64,000 nt of DNA from Chitinophaga filiformis. GTDB taxonomy: Bacteria > Bacteroidota > Bacteroidia > Chitinophagales > Chitinophagaceae. Shown piece by piece: positions 1 to 8,754 of this stretch. Within the stretch, counting starts at the first letter, position 1, and each line of letters opens with the position of its first letter. The stretch is from positions 80,603 through 144,602 of the forward strand of contig NZ_FNBN01000011.1 of the NCBI RefSeq assembly GCF_900102545.1, in the 5' to 3' direction. The notes beneath the pieces are model-generated. The model saw only the letters and a list, made by a program, of their open reading frames with translations, had not been told where the DNA came from and did not search any database. A program made the translations under genes and the position numbers.

Positions 1-531
1 GTCGGGGTGGTTTTTCAGGTATTCAAAAGCTGCTATGAAATCTTCCAGCATGCTGTTCCTGTCCCGCTGGCTTTGTAGTTCACGGCCTTTGTCGTCATTA
101 CCAGGATAACCACCTAAGGGCGTTAATGCGTCGGGCGCTATGGAAATAAATCCTGCGAGGGCTACTCTTCTGGCTACGTCTTCGATGTGCGGATTCAAGC
201 CACGGTTTTCATGAACAACTACAACACCACCAAGCTTTCCTGTGGCGCTCTCAGGTTTGGAGAGCAACGCTTTCATCTTTCCCCCACCCTTGTCTGAGTT
301 GTAGTAAATATATTCGGATTTCAGGCGTGGATCGTCGGCCCTTACCTGAATGGAGTCCTGGTAGTCAGGCATGAGGAAACTCATCAGGGAGGTGACAGTG
401 AGCCCTCCTACGGCATAGACGGAGAGTTTTTCGATAAACTCACGTCTGTTTACCCTGCTATGTGCATAGTCGTCATAGAGGTCAAATACTTCCTGTTTGA
501 TGTCTTCTTTTTTGATTTCGTTTGGGTTCAT
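1..531 (-). CDS. Dienelactone hydrolase family protein (partial, C-terminus outside window)
   Basis: The reverse strand from the ATG at 531 stays open for 177 codons to the window edge, so the C-terminal part is missing. The N-terminus is a hydrophilic leader followed by NRREFIEKLSVYAVGG, a Tat-like or membrane-targeting segment (residues about 29-52). From residue about 90 the protein reads GGVVVVHENRGLNPHIEDVA and then FISIAPDALTPLGGYPG, the typical start of a dienelactone hydrolase (alpha/beta hydrolase) domain with the conserved HENRGL stretch. The nucleophile and His regions lie beyond the window. The family hydrolyses ester or lactone bonds; the substrate here cannot be told. Secreted YghX-type homologues have the same architecture. 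The family call is firm, the function open. Confidence 0.85.
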   Translation of the reverse strand, partial: MNPNEIKKEDIKQEVFDLYDDYAHSRVNRREFIEKLSVYAVGGLTVTSLMSFLMPDYQDSIQVRADDPRLKSEYIYYNSDKGGGKMKALLSKPESATGKLGGVVVVHENRGLNPHIEDVARRVALAGFISIAPDALTPLGGYPGNDDKGRELQSQRDRNSMLEDFIAAFEYLKNHPD

Positions 532-595
532 ATGGAGTGGGTGTTTGTTTAAAATTAATGATAAAATATGGGAATATTGGGGATGGGTTGCCACC

Positions 596-725
596 GTTCC
601 CCGGGGGCATTCGATTTCCCCGGGGCATCACCCATCCCGGGATTATCACCCCATCCCTGGGGTCGAAACCCCATCCCCGGGGTTGAAACCCCGCGCTACA
701 AACAACAGGACTCCTAAAGGAGTCC
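596..725. repeat. REP-like cluster of GC-rich short palindromes
   Basis: An untranslated stretch packed with short inverted repeats: CCCCGGGGG at 599-607, CCCCGGGG, CCCGGG, then GGGGTCGAAACCCC and GGGGTTGAAACCCC units separated by CCATCC, followed by a separate perfect hairpin GGACTCC-TAAA-GGAGTCC at 708-725. Base composition differs sharply from the surrounding A+T-rich spacer. The arrangement resembles REP elements that are mobilised by RAYT-type transposases in Bacteroidota; no RAYT gene is seen in the window. Reading frames crossing it on both strands are low-complexity and not credible genes. Confidence 0.6.
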
Positions 726-733
726 ATCGATGT

Positions 734-793
734 TATGTTCCGTTTGCGTATGTTGCGTTTGCGTATGTTGCGTTTGCGTATGTTGCGTTTGCG
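734..793. repeat. 15-bp tandem repeat, four units
   Basis: Four consecutive 15-bp units of TATGTTGCGTTTGCG occur at 734-748 (one base different), 749-763, 764-778 and 779-793. Because 15 is a multiple of three, it creates artificial repetitive open frames on both strands. It lies between the REP-like cluster and the promoter of the GlxA-type regulator. Confidence 0.85.
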
Positions 794-824
794 TTTTGTT
801 ACCGATTCAAACAATGTAATTTTC

Positions 825-832
825 TATATTTG
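825..832 (+). promoter_or_regulatory. Candidate -7 element TATATTTG of the GlxA-type regulator
   Basis: TATATTTG matches the Bacteroidota -7 consensus TAnnTTTG and ends 16 bp before the ATG at 849. No TTTG is seen at the usual 19-21 bp upstream; the nearest is at 795-798, at the end of the tandem repeat. The call rests on one element only. Confidence 0.4.
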
Positions 833-848
833 GTAAAAGTATTTTTTC

Positions 849-1829
849 ATGAAACATCTTACCATTGTCGTTCCTGAGGGAGAGAACAATCTAAGCAGCA
901 TCGTTGGCGCCTACAAGATCTTTACGCGTGCCAATGAGTATTGGAAGGGAACCGGTAAAAAGGAGTTGTTTAAGATTGAACTGGCTGGTATTTCAAAAGA
1001 AGTAGACTTTTATGGCGGCTTGTTTACGGTGAAGCCGCATACCCATATTTCCACTATTACCAGGACCCATCTCATTATTATTCCATCCCTGAACCATAAT
1101 TATGAAAAGGCGGTGAAGGGCAACCAATTGCTGATTGACTGGATTGCGAAACAATATAAGGCAGGTGCGGAAATAGCCAGTATCTGTACGGGTGCTTTTA
1201 TGCTGGCGTCTTCAGGATTGCTGGATGGGAGAAGCTGTTCTACGCATTGGGCTGCGGCAGATAACTTCAGGAGTATGTTTCCTGAAGTGCATCTCCAGGC
1301 GGATAAACTGATCACGGATGAAAATGGCATCTATACCAATGGAGGCGCTTATTCTTTCCTTAACCTGATCATTTATCTTGTAGAGAAGTATTACGACAGA
1401 CAAACGGCTATCTATTGTGCCAAGGTCTTTCAGATTGATATTGACAGGCAGGCGCAGTCGGCGTTTACGATATTTACAGGTCAGAAGTTACACGGGGATG
1501 AAATGATAAAGCAGGCGCAGGCATTTATTGAAAATAATCTGCAGGAGAAAATAAGTGTTGAAGACCTGTCGTCCAGGTTTGCTATTGGCAGACGGAACTT
1601 TGACAGGCGCTTTATTAAAGCGACGGGCAATACGCCTGTTGAATACTCACAAAGAGTAAGAATTGAATCTGCTAAAAAAGCATTTGAGAATACAAGGAAG
1701 ACTATCAGTGAAGTCATGTATGAAGTTGGCTACGCTGATATAAAAGCCTTCCGGGAAGTGTTCAGAAAGATCACGGGAATGTCGCCCCTGGAATATAGAA
1801 ACAAATACAATAAGGAGGCGCTGGTTTAA
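849..1829 (+). CDS. GlxA family transcriptional regulator (DJ-1/PfpI domain plus AraC HTH)
   Basis: This 326-residue protein has an N-terminal DJ-1/PfpI-type amidotransferase-like domain (about residues 1-190) with the nucleophile-elbow motif ASICTGAFMLASSGLLDG, then a C-terminal AraC/XylS double helix-turn-helix (about 225-322) ending in IKAFREVFRKITGMSPLEYR. This is the architecture of GlxA/FtrA-type regulators, in which the DJ-1-like domain senses a ligand instead of catalysing. The gene converges on the sugar symporter, with a single base between the two stops. Its regulon cannot be inferred; it points away from the neighbouring utilisation locus. The start follows a TATATTTG promoter element. 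Confidence 0.9.
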   Translation: MKHLTIVVPEGENNLSSIVGAYKIFTRANEYWKGTGKKELFKIELAGISKEVDFYGGLFTVKPHTHISTITRTHLIIIPSLNHNYEKAVKGNQLLIDWIAKQYKAGAEIASICTGAFMLASSGLLDGRSCSTHWAAADNFRSMFPEVHLQADKLITDENGIYTNGGAYSFLNLIIYLVEKYYDRQTAIYCAKVFQIDIDRQAQSAFTIFTGQKLHGDEMIKQAQAFIENNLQEKISVEDLSSRFAIGRRNFDRRFIKATGNTPVEYSQRVRIESAKKAFENTRKTISEVMYEVGYADIKAFREVFRKITGMSPLEYRNKYNKEALV

Positions 1830-1830
1830 A

Positions 1831-3429
1831 CTACCTCGCCAATCCCAGTGGTGAAAAGATGACAAATAAAGCTACCATCGCCAGTAACAGCATCACGGTG
1901 TATACGTGCCGCCTTTTCCATGGGCGGAGATCCACGATGTTGTTCCATTGCTGTACAAAGGGCTCCTTTCTGGGCACCAACGCGCCTATTAATAACATCA
2001 GTAGTACCGTTGCTACAAATAAGATGGCTAGTACATGCAGGAAATGTAAACCCGTATTTACAAATAGTTGAGAAACGGAATAGGTAACAATGAAGAACGT
2101 TAGTCCGATCTTGGCAGCGATAGCAGGCATACGCTTGTGCAGCAGTCCTACTAGCAGGATGGTGAAAATGGGTACACTAAATAAACCGCTTACCATCTGG
2201 ATATAGGTGTATAAGCCTTGTTGGGCAAAGACAATGAAAGGTGCAATGAGCATGGCCAGCAGGCATACCAGTAATTCAAAGCGCTTACTTACCCGCACTA
2301 CTTCGCGTTCGCTTACAGATTCCTGTCGCCATTCCTTGAATGGTTTGTAAAGATTCAGTACGAAGAGGGTACTTGTACTGTTTAATCCTGCGTTGAAGGT
2401 AGTCAGTGCTGCACCAAAGGTAATCGTCGCTATAAAGCCTGTGAGCACAGGGGAACAGACATCGCTGACAATTCTCGGGAATACTTCTGCGGTATTATTG
2501 AGATGAGGGTAAAGCAGGACGGCTATCAGACCGGGAATATTCAGCAGTAATGGTGAGATGATCTTACCTACACAGGCGACTGCAATTCCTTTTTGACTTT
2601 CGGCCAGGCTGCGGGAGGCGAGCGCCTGTTGTACGATGTATTGTTCGGTACCCCAATAGTAGAGGTTTACCAGGAACATGCCTGTGAAGATGGTTGGAAA
2701 TGGCACTGCGTCTTTGGGACCACCAATGGCATTGAAGTGATCCCGGCGTGCCGCCAGCAGCAGATCCAGACCTGTGTGTACGGAACCGTGGCCGAGGTAT
2801 TTCAACGCTACGTAAGGCAGCAGGATGCCTCCTGCGAACATCCCGATGCCCAGGACCGTATCTGAAATAGCTACAGCCTTCAATCCACCCAGTACAGTAT
2901 AAAGACAACCTATCAGTCCTATGAGCCAGACCAGTATCCAGATAGTCGCCCAGTAGCTGATGTGCAGGGAATTTGACAGACCAAAGAGACCATTGAATGC
3001 GATAGCGCCACTGTACAGGACAGAGGGCAGCATATTTACGATATAACTGATCAGGAAGATAACGGATACAAAACGTTTGGTGCCAATGTCATAACGTTCT
3101 TCGAGGAAGTCGGGTGTAGTGGAAATACCACTGCGCAGGTAGACAGGCATGATGAACTCTGATACCAGTAACATGGCAAATACAGAGGATATTCCCCATG
3201 CCATTACGCTCATGTTGTTGGTGTATACCAGCTCATTCTCGCCGATAAACTGTACTGCGCTGATATTGGTGAAGAAGAGGGCGCCCCCTACTACCAGGAA
3301 TCCCAGGTTACGGTTGGCGAAAAACAGTCCGGCAGCAGTCTGCAGATTCTCTTTCCGGGTTTTATACCAGGAGATGACTGCCACCAGGATGGTAAACAGC
3401 AGGAAACTCAATAAGGCCCCAACATTCAT
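1831..3429 (-). CDS. Sodium:solute symporter (SSS/SLC5 family), probably sugar uptake
   Basis: The 532-residue protein is a polytopic membrane protein with about 13-14 hydrophobic segments and the SSS family pattern: NRNLGFLVVGGALFFTNISAVQFIGENE near the N-terminus and TPDFLEERY before the third helix. SGLT-type members import sugars with sodium across the inner membrane. It is the last gene of the alpha-galactoside locus, 4 bp after the GntR gene, so it is probably co-transcribed and imports a sugar released by the two upstream glycosidases, for example galactose. The substrate is inferred from context only. Confidence 0.88.
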   Translation of the reverse strand: MNVGALLSFLLFTILVAVISWYKTRKENLQTAAGLFFANRNLGFLVVGGALFFTNISAVQFIGENELVYTNNMSVMAWGISSVFAMLLVSEFIMPVYLRSGISTTPDFLEERYDIGTKRFVSVIFLISYIVNMLPSVLYSGAIAFNGLFGLSNSLHISYWATIWILVWLIGLIGCLYTVLGGLKAVAISDTVLGIGMFAGGILLPYVALKYLGHGSVHTGLDLLLAARRDHFNAIGGPKDAVPFPTIFTGMFLVNLYYWGTEQYIVQQALASRSLAESQKGIAVACVGKIISPLLLNIPGLIAVLLYPHLNNTAEVFPRIVSDVCSPVLTGFIATITFGAALTTFNAGLNSTSTLFVLNLYKPFKEWRQESVSEREVVRVSKRFELLVCLLAMLIAPFIVFAQQGLYTYIQMVSGLFSVPIFTILLVGLLHKRMPAIAAKIGLTFFIVTYSVSQLFVNTGLHFLHVLAILFVATVLLMLLIGALVPRKEPFVQQWNNIVDLRPWKRRHVYTVMLLLAMVALFVIFSPLGLAR

Positions 3430-3433
3430 ATGA

Positions 3434-4453
3434 TCAAAGCGAGTTACGTCTGATCAGCTTCGTGGGCAGTACTTCATGTACCGCTTCCCGGGTGAGCACT
3501 GCCTGGGCAGCGCGTTTTCCCATATCATTGAAACTGACCGAATACGTGGTAATACCATTGCCAACGAGCTCTTTTACCGGCTCGTCATTATGCGAAAGTA
3601 TACCAATATCCTTACCCGGTTTAATTTTTTTCGCAGTGCAGTCCCTCAGGAGGTTCCAAAGCTCTGCGTTATCGTTAATATAGTATACCACGCCCTTCTC
3701 TACTGAACCGGGTTCGTAGCTACGTAAGACTTTTCCTTTGATATGATGTTCCTTAATGAACCGCTGGAAAGACTTAACAATTTCGGGCGGGAACAGAGAG
3801 TCCGGATTATGAAAGAACAGCATCTTATCGAACTTTTTGATCACATCAGCCAGTTGCTCAAAGATGGCGTAAGAGGATTTCTCAAATTCCTGCACGACAT
3901 ACTGGAAATCTCCTTCCAGCGGCTCATAACGGTCGAACATCAGGAGCTTCTGACGCGGTATTGTGTTCAGCAGCTCTCTTGTGCGGGGATGATGAATGGG
4001 TGAGATTGCGTACATTCCATAGTGGCGGTTCCTTACCATGGAGAATACGGTTTCGAAGACCTCTATGTTACCGTGATGGAAGAATACGTCCAGGTGTACG
4101 TTAGGCCCCAGTTCGTTCCGGAAACTCTTGTAGAACTGTTCCTGGAAGGTATCGATCGTATACATGAGCAATGCCACCTTGAGCGACTGCTGGGTGTTAT
4201 CGTCAGAGACGAAATACCCGAGCCGGTTCTTGGCTTCAATGAGACCACGGTTCTGCAACTCGCGGTAACCCTTGATCACCGTTTCCCGGGCATAACCCAG
4301 ACCTGAGATCATGGCATTCACTGAAGGCAAAGGATCGCCTACGGAGATGATCTTCTCATTGATGGCATTGACGATCCCTTCTACAAAGCGCTCATGCTTG
4401 GAGTATGAAGGTATTTCGTCGAGCTCCTGTATCTTTTCAAAAATCGTATTCAT
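3434..4453 (-). CDS. GntR family transcriptional regulator with LacI-type sugar-binding domain
   Basis: This 339-residue protein starts with a GntR winged helix-turn-helix (about residues 10-80), including GDPLPSVNAMISGLGYARETVIKGYRELQNRGLIEAKNRLGYFV. The remainder, from about residue 90, has the alternating pattern of a periplasmic-binding-protein-like effector domain. This GntR-LacI hybrid is common in Bacteroidota sugar loci, where it senses a monosaccharide and controls the locus. It lies between the alpha-galactosidase (35 bp upstream) and the symporter (4 bp downstream) and probably regulates this operon; the ligand is unknown. Confidence 0.88.
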   Translation of the reverse strand: MNTIFEKIQELDEIPSYSKHERFVEGIVNAINEKIISVGDPLPSVNAMISGLGYARETVIKGYRELQNRGLIEAKNRLGYFVSDDNTQQSLKVALLMYTIDTFQEQFYKSFRNELGPNVHLDVFFHHGNIEVFETVFSMVRNRHYGMYAISPIHHPRTRELLNTIPRQKLLMFDRYEPLEGDFQYVVQEFEKSSYAIFEQLADVIKKFDKMLFFHNPDSLFPPEIVKSFQRFIKEHHIKGKVLRSYEPGSVEKGVVYYINDNAELWNLLRDCTAKKIKPGKDIGILSHNDEPVKELVGNGITTYSVSFNDMGKRAAQAVLTREAVHEVLPTKLIRRNSL

Positions 4454-4488
4454 TCCTACAGGTTGATTTTTCTATTAGTGCTTCCCAG

Positions 4489-6672
4489 CTATTCGACAGC
4501 TTCCAGCTCCAATATACTACTATGTAATTTAATTGTCGTAAATACATCTAATCCCACTTTCATCAGGTAATCACCGGAATAAACTTTATCGTTGAAAGCC
4601 TCGTCGGGACTTTTCCCCGGCATCAGGTTGATCTCCTTCACACGATACTTAGCTGCGGGGTTCAGGCCCTGGCACTGTACGGACAGCAGGTTCTCTCCGA
4701 AACGGGGATGAATATCATATGCGTACAGGATGGCCTGTTTCTTTGACTCGCTTACATACATGGTAGCGGTGTGATTTCCTTCGTATGGGGAAACAAGTCT
4801 GTACTGATCGCCGCTGAAATTAATGTTTTTTATCCGGTTATACGTAGCTACTGCTGACTGGCAGAAGGCCTGTTCATCTTTAGGCAGTTCTTTTATGTTG
4901 AGATCAAAGCCCAGTTTGCACTGCATGGCTACGTCCACGCGGAACTTGATGCTGGCATCATGATTCCAGCTGGTTACGTGGGCTGCGATGGATTTGGACG
5001 GGAAGAACTGGGAATAGCCCCACTGGATAAACAGACGCTCGATCGGGTCCGTATTATCGCTTGGCCAGAATTCAGTGAAGTAACGGAGTCCTTCGTAGTC
5101 TGTACGACCTCCACCACCGGAGCAAAGCATCATCGGCAGGTTAGGATACTTCGCCTTGATGCGGTCCAGCACTTTGTATAAGCCACGTACGTAGTCGATG
5201 TACAGGTTATTCTGACGATCTTTCAGGTAAGGCGAATAGATGTTGGTGATCGGGCTGTTACAATCCCATTTCAGATAGGCCAGCTGTGGGTTTTCTGTCA
5301 TGAGATGATCTACAACACCGAATACATGCTCCTGTACTGCCGGATTGCTGAGATCCAGTACCAGCTGGTTACGGAAGTAATAACGCTCACGGTTAGGCAG
5401 CAGGATCACCCAGTCAGGGTGTTTTTCAAAGAGCTCACTTTTAGGATTCACCATTTCTGGTTCTATCCAGATACCGAATTTCACACCGGTTTTGGTGGCT
5501 GCCTTTACCAGTGCAGGTACACCATTGGGCAGCTTGTTAGCCGTCGGCTGCCAGTCGCCCAGGCCCTGTGTATCACTGTGACGGGGATATTTATTACCGA
5601 ACCATCCGTCATCCAGCAGGAACATATCTGTACCCAGGAATTTAGTTTCTTCTATAAGGCCTTCCAGTTTTGTTTCATTGAAATCAAAGGCGGTAGACTC
5701 CCAGTTGTTCAGGAGGGTAAGGCGATCGCCCTGTCCGTCTTTCAGCTGGTTGTTACGTGCCCAGCGGTGCAGGTCACGGCTACCTTTACCGGTACCCTGG
5801 TTGCTCAGGGTGAAGATAAAGGAAGGCGTCGTGAATACTTTACCCGGATCGAGCGTATAATCTGATGCGAAAGGATTGATACCGGATATCACACGTAGGT
5901 TGTTCTCGTTATCTACTTCGAAGGTGAAGCGGAAGTTGCCGGTCCAGGCGAGGGTGCCCATCAGTACCTGTCCTTCGTTTTCACGGGGCTCTTCATTCAG
6001 GCCAACTGTAAAGAAGGGAGATACGTGTAGGTCAGCCCTGGATCCCAGTTTGGTGTCGATCTCCTTTTTACCGAAGTTCAGCTGGGTAGTGCTCATATTC
6101 ACTTCTTTCGCCCAGTCGCCACTGAACTCTGTCAGAAAGTATTTAGCGCGTTTCCAATATAGCATAGACGATGCATAACGGTTGATATTCACCGGCTGCT
6201 TTTCATTGTGGCTGATCTCAGTCCATGACTGGATGATATTATCCTTTGCATAGGCCCTGTAGTACAGTTTCACCTGCACAGGGTACAGCTTGTCTTTTAA
6301 TGTGATCACGGTTTCAGTAACACCTTCCGCTACTTTCTTTTCACTGTGTGAAACGTACTGCAATACGGTGGCCTGGTTGCCATCGTTATGCCTGATACCA
6401 AAGGCCGGCTCGAAGTAAGTTTCTGTACCGGACACAGGGTATACTTCCCATGCCTGTCCGTCACTTTTGGATTTCATTCTAGCGCTGAGATGCGTATAAT
6501 CATCCGGAGATGACAGACGTGGTCCCAGGTACAACTGAAAGAGACGGCCGTTCTGAGCGGTCTGCAATACGAGTTCTGTCTCGTTGGTGGAGATATGAAT
6601 GGTCTCCGCCTGTACTGCTGTAAGGGTTACAACAACCAGGAAAAACAAAATGGATAATATCTTCTTCCTCAT
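4489..6672 (-). CDS. Alpha-galactosidase, glycoside hydrolase family 36
   Basis: The 727-residue protein begins with a cleavable signal peptide (MRKKILSILFFLVVVTLTAVQA). It has an N-terminal beta-supersandwich (to about 300), a TIM barrel and a C-terminal beta domain. Family 36 motifs are present: LLDDGWFG near 353, FGIWIEPEMV near 400, LKWDCN with the likely nucleophile D470, and CSGGGGRTDYEG followed by WPSDNTD with the likely acid/base at about D539. The length fits GH36 enzymes of about 720-730 residues. It cleaves terminal alpha-1,6-galactose from raffinose-type sugars or galactomannan, presumably in the periplasm. It is the fourth gene of the locus. Confidence 0.93.
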   Translation of the reverse strand: MRKKILSILFFLVVVTLTAVQAETIHISTNETELVLQTAQNGRLFQLYLGPRLSSPDDYTHLSARMKSKSDGQAWEVYPVSGTETYFEPAFGIRHNDGNQATVLQYVSHSEKKVAEGVTETVITLKDKLYPVQVKLYYRAYAKDNIIQSWTEISHNEKQPVNINRYASSMLYWKRAKYFLTEFSGDWAKEVNMSTTQLNFGKKEIDTKLGSRADLHVSPFFTVGLNEEPRENEGQVLMGTLAWTGNFRFTFEVDNENNLRVISGINPFASDYTLDPGKVFTTPSFIFTLSNQGTGKGSRDLHRWARNNQLKDGQGDRLTLLNNWESTAFDFNETKLEGLIEETKFLGTDMFLLDDGWFGNKYPRHSDTQGLGDWQPTANKLPNGVPALVKAATKTGVKFGIWIEPEMVNPKSELFEKHPDWVILLPNRERYYFRNQLVLDLSNPAVQEHVFGVVDHLMTENPQLAYLKWDCNSPITNIYSPYLKDRQNNLYIDYVRGLYKVLDRIKAKYPNLPMMLCSGGGGRTDYEGLRYFTEFWPSDNTDPIERLFIQWGYSQFFPSKSIAAHVTSWNHDASIKFRVDVAMQCKLGFDLNIKELPKDEQAFCQSAVATYNRIKNINFSGDQYRLVSPYEGNHTATMYVSESKKQAILYAYDIHPRFGENLLSVQCQGLNPAAKYRVKEINLMPGKSPDEAFNDKVYSGDYLMKVGLDVFTTIKLHSSILELEAVE

Positions 6673-6693
6673 TGATACAATTTATTGCTTGCT

Positions 6694-8691
6694 TTATTTG
6701 CTATTGATTTTCAAAAAACGAACGTCTTTCGCCGGGATACTGATTGTGCCGGCAACGTCAATGTCGGTATGCGACCAGAGGTCACGTACGGTATAACGCT
6801 TATGTGGATCGAGTTCCAGTCTTTCCAGTGGCAGCTGCATGCTACGGGCATTTTCCGTATAGTTAAAGACTGCGTAATAGGTATTACCTTTCGCGTCAGT
6901 AAACGTGAACTGGTCTTCGGAACGCTCTCCGGTGCCTTCAACCGGGCGGAAGCTATGGCCCATAGCAGCAGCGTTCACTTCAGAATTAGTCAGGAACTGT
7001 TTAGCTTTAGTCTTGCCTTCTTCGCTGCCTTCCTTACTGAAGTCATCACCGGAAATAAATAGTCCGGTGATAACCGCAGAAGTAACACGAGCGCGGTTTT
7101 CCCCTTCTGAAGCCTGCTGCAGCACCACATGATCTGCATCATTGAAGCGGTAGATCCTGTTGATCCACCAGCCATAGGAAACCGCGTTGAGGGTGTACTC
7201 AGTATCTTTAATCTTGTTCCAGGCGTCGCAGGCTATACGTCGGGACTGGGCATACTGAGCAGGGAATATAGGCGCAATGGAGAGGTTGATATACATATCG
7301 CCGAAGTATTTATCGAGCAATTGCATACCATAGTTGTACGCCGAGATACCGGATCTTATCCGGGGATTATGCCATTTATCTGCATTTATAGCGCCATGCG
7401 CCATAAAGTCAACTTTTACATACTGGAAGCCACAACGGTGAAAGAGGTCGGATACTTTCTTCATACGCTGTTCAATAGCCGGATGAGTAGGATCTATGGC
7501 ATAAGCGCCGTCCAGGTCCTGCGGCTGGCCGTTGGCATATAAGTAGACGTCTTTGAATTTATACTGAGGCGCTTCTTTGATATCTCGTTCCGGGTTTTTA
7601 CCCCAGTCTGTGAAGGGCGTCCAGTAGATGCCTGCCATCTGGCCATTGGCCTTGCAGTGCTTTACAAAGTCTTTCAGCTGTTCTTCTGTGAAACGGTCCC
7701 AGCCTGAGTCCAGACCTATCACCAGTTCTCCGTCACCGTTTACGAAATGATTCGGCTGTAGGTTTTCATGGAAGAAGTCAGATACTTCCAGTGCTTTCTC
7801 ATAGCTGATCTTGAACTGCAATACGCCCCAGCTGTTCCATCCCATCGGCACTGCCTTTTTCCATGCTCTCGGAGGAGTGATGGTAGCATTGGCTGCACCA
7901 TAAGCATCCATGCCAGCACGCCAGTCGTTGAATACACCGAGCATTACTTTAGGTGATTTGATGAGATGGCCTTCACGCGCGCCATGTGGTACGATGTCGC
8001 GGGTGGTGGAATCTGCAATACCTCCAAAGCAGGTCAGTGTATATGCGGCGTTTTCTTTGTTCATGATCACAGCTGATTTCCAGAAGTCATGTTCTACTGA
8101 ACCTACCACTACCCCTTTGCGGCTATTGCCATTGAAAACGGCGGTAGCTTCATAGCTGGTAAGTGTCGTGAAGTTCAGCGGGTGAGATTGAAAACGGATC
8201 CATTTATCGTTGTCAAATGGAATGAACAGTGCGCGGTTGTCGCCGTTGCCTAGTACGTTTGAAACATCTGTCAGAATCACCGGCGCCATGTAATTGGAGG
8301 CGATGTTGCCTGAAGCTGCTTCCAGTGTAAAGTCGGTAAGCAGGTAATCTTTACCAGGGTATTGGTAGAATGACTGTACCAGGGTGGGTAGTTTATCATT
8401 CTTATAAGTTACCTGGATCAGCGTACCTTTTCCGAATGCATCTTTCAAAGATCTTACTGATTGTACACCACTAGCATAATCCTTTGTAGTGATCAATTGT
8501 CCGTTCCATTTGTAGGAAGCATACAACTGAAAATCGACATTACCTGCAGCCCGTGTAAGATGCAGTGTTTTATTGTGTTTGTCGTACACGATCTTCCAGT
8601 CGGCGGGTGCAGCAGCATGCACTACACTCAACCATAAAAGCGCGGCCACCGCCAGTAGCATGTGCGGGGCGATTCGTAGTATCTTCCTCAT
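6694..8691 (-). CDS. Secreted alpha-galactosidase-like glycosidase (clan GH-D, GH27-like)
   Basis: This 665-residue protein has a signal peptide (about residues 1-27), an N-terminal beta-rich domain to about 270, a TIM barrel starting at PMGWNSWG (about 282) and a C-terminal beta-sandwich. GH-D features are QYVKVDF with probable nucleophile D428, SRRIACD with a probable RxxxD acid/base at about D489, and FNDADH (516-521), equivalent to the WNDPD motif of GH27 enzymes. It is longer than classical GH27 proteins and has an extra N-terminal domain, so it may be a divergent subfamily with other linkage specificity. It follows susD after a terminator-like hairpin and precedes the GH36 gene by 21 bp. 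Confidence 0.8.
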   Translation of the reverse strand: MRKILRIAPHMLLAVAALLWLSVVHAAAPADWKIVYDKHNKTLHLTRAAGNVDFQLYASYKWNGQLITTKDYASGVQSVRSLKDAFGKGTLIQVTYKNDKLPTLVQSFYQYPGKDYLLTDFTLEAASGNIASNYMAPVILTDVSNVLGNGDNRALFIPFDNDKWIRFQSHPLNFTTLTSYEATAVFNGNSRKGVVVGSVEHDFWKSAVIMNKENAAYTLTCFGGIADSTTRDIVPHGAREGHLIKSPKVMLGVFNDWRAGMDAYGAANATITPPRAWKKAVPMGWNSWGVLQFKISYEKALEVSDFFHENLQPNHFVNGDGELVIGLDSGWDRFTEEQLKDFVKHCKANGQMAGIYWTPFTDWGKNPERDIKEAPQYKFKDVYLYANGQPQDLDGAYAIDPTHPAIEQRMKKVSDLFHRCGFQYVKVDFMAHGAINADKWHNPRIRSGISAYNYGMQLLDKYFGDMYINLSIAPIFPAQYAQSRRIACDAWNKIKDTEYTLNAVSYGWWINRIYRFNDADHVVLQQASEGENRARVTSAVITGLFISGDDFSKEGSEEGKTKAKQFLTNSEVNAAAMGHSFRPVEGTGERSEDQFTFTDAKGNTYYAVFNYTENARSMQLPLERLELDPHKRYTVRDLWSHTDIDVAGTISIPAKDVRFLKINSK

Positions 8692-8704
8692 AGTAAAGAT
8701 AAAA

Positions 8705-8736
8705 GCAGGTCCGCTGCCTGTAATCAGCGGACCTGC
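8705..8736 (-). terminator. Strong hairpin with U-tract between susD and the glycosidase genes
   Basis: GCAGGTCCGCTG and CAGCGGACCTGC form a perfect 12-bp stem with an 8-base loop. In the minus-strand transcript it is followed directly by TTTTATCTTT, as in an intrinsic terminator. It lies in the 63-bp gap after the susD stop, so it would lower read-through into the enzyme genes or protect the 3' end of the susCD message. Confidence 0.75.
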
Positions 8737-8754
8737 CCCATTTAAAAGTGACGA

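Noticed and set aside
734..793. Tandem repeat considered as a CRISPR array
   Set aside because: Units are only 15 bp with no spacers, and no cas genes are present.
497..877. Plus-strand frame of 126 codons (and its minus-strand counterpart 482-814) across the repeats
   Set aside because: It is created by the 15-bp tandem repeat and REP-like palindromes, and the plus frame runs into the regulator gene in another frame; no protein family character.
5305..5865. Antisense frame of 186 codons inside the GH36 gene
   Set aside because: It overlaps the conserved catalytic core of the GH36 enzyme on the opposite strand; coding evidence favours the enzyme.
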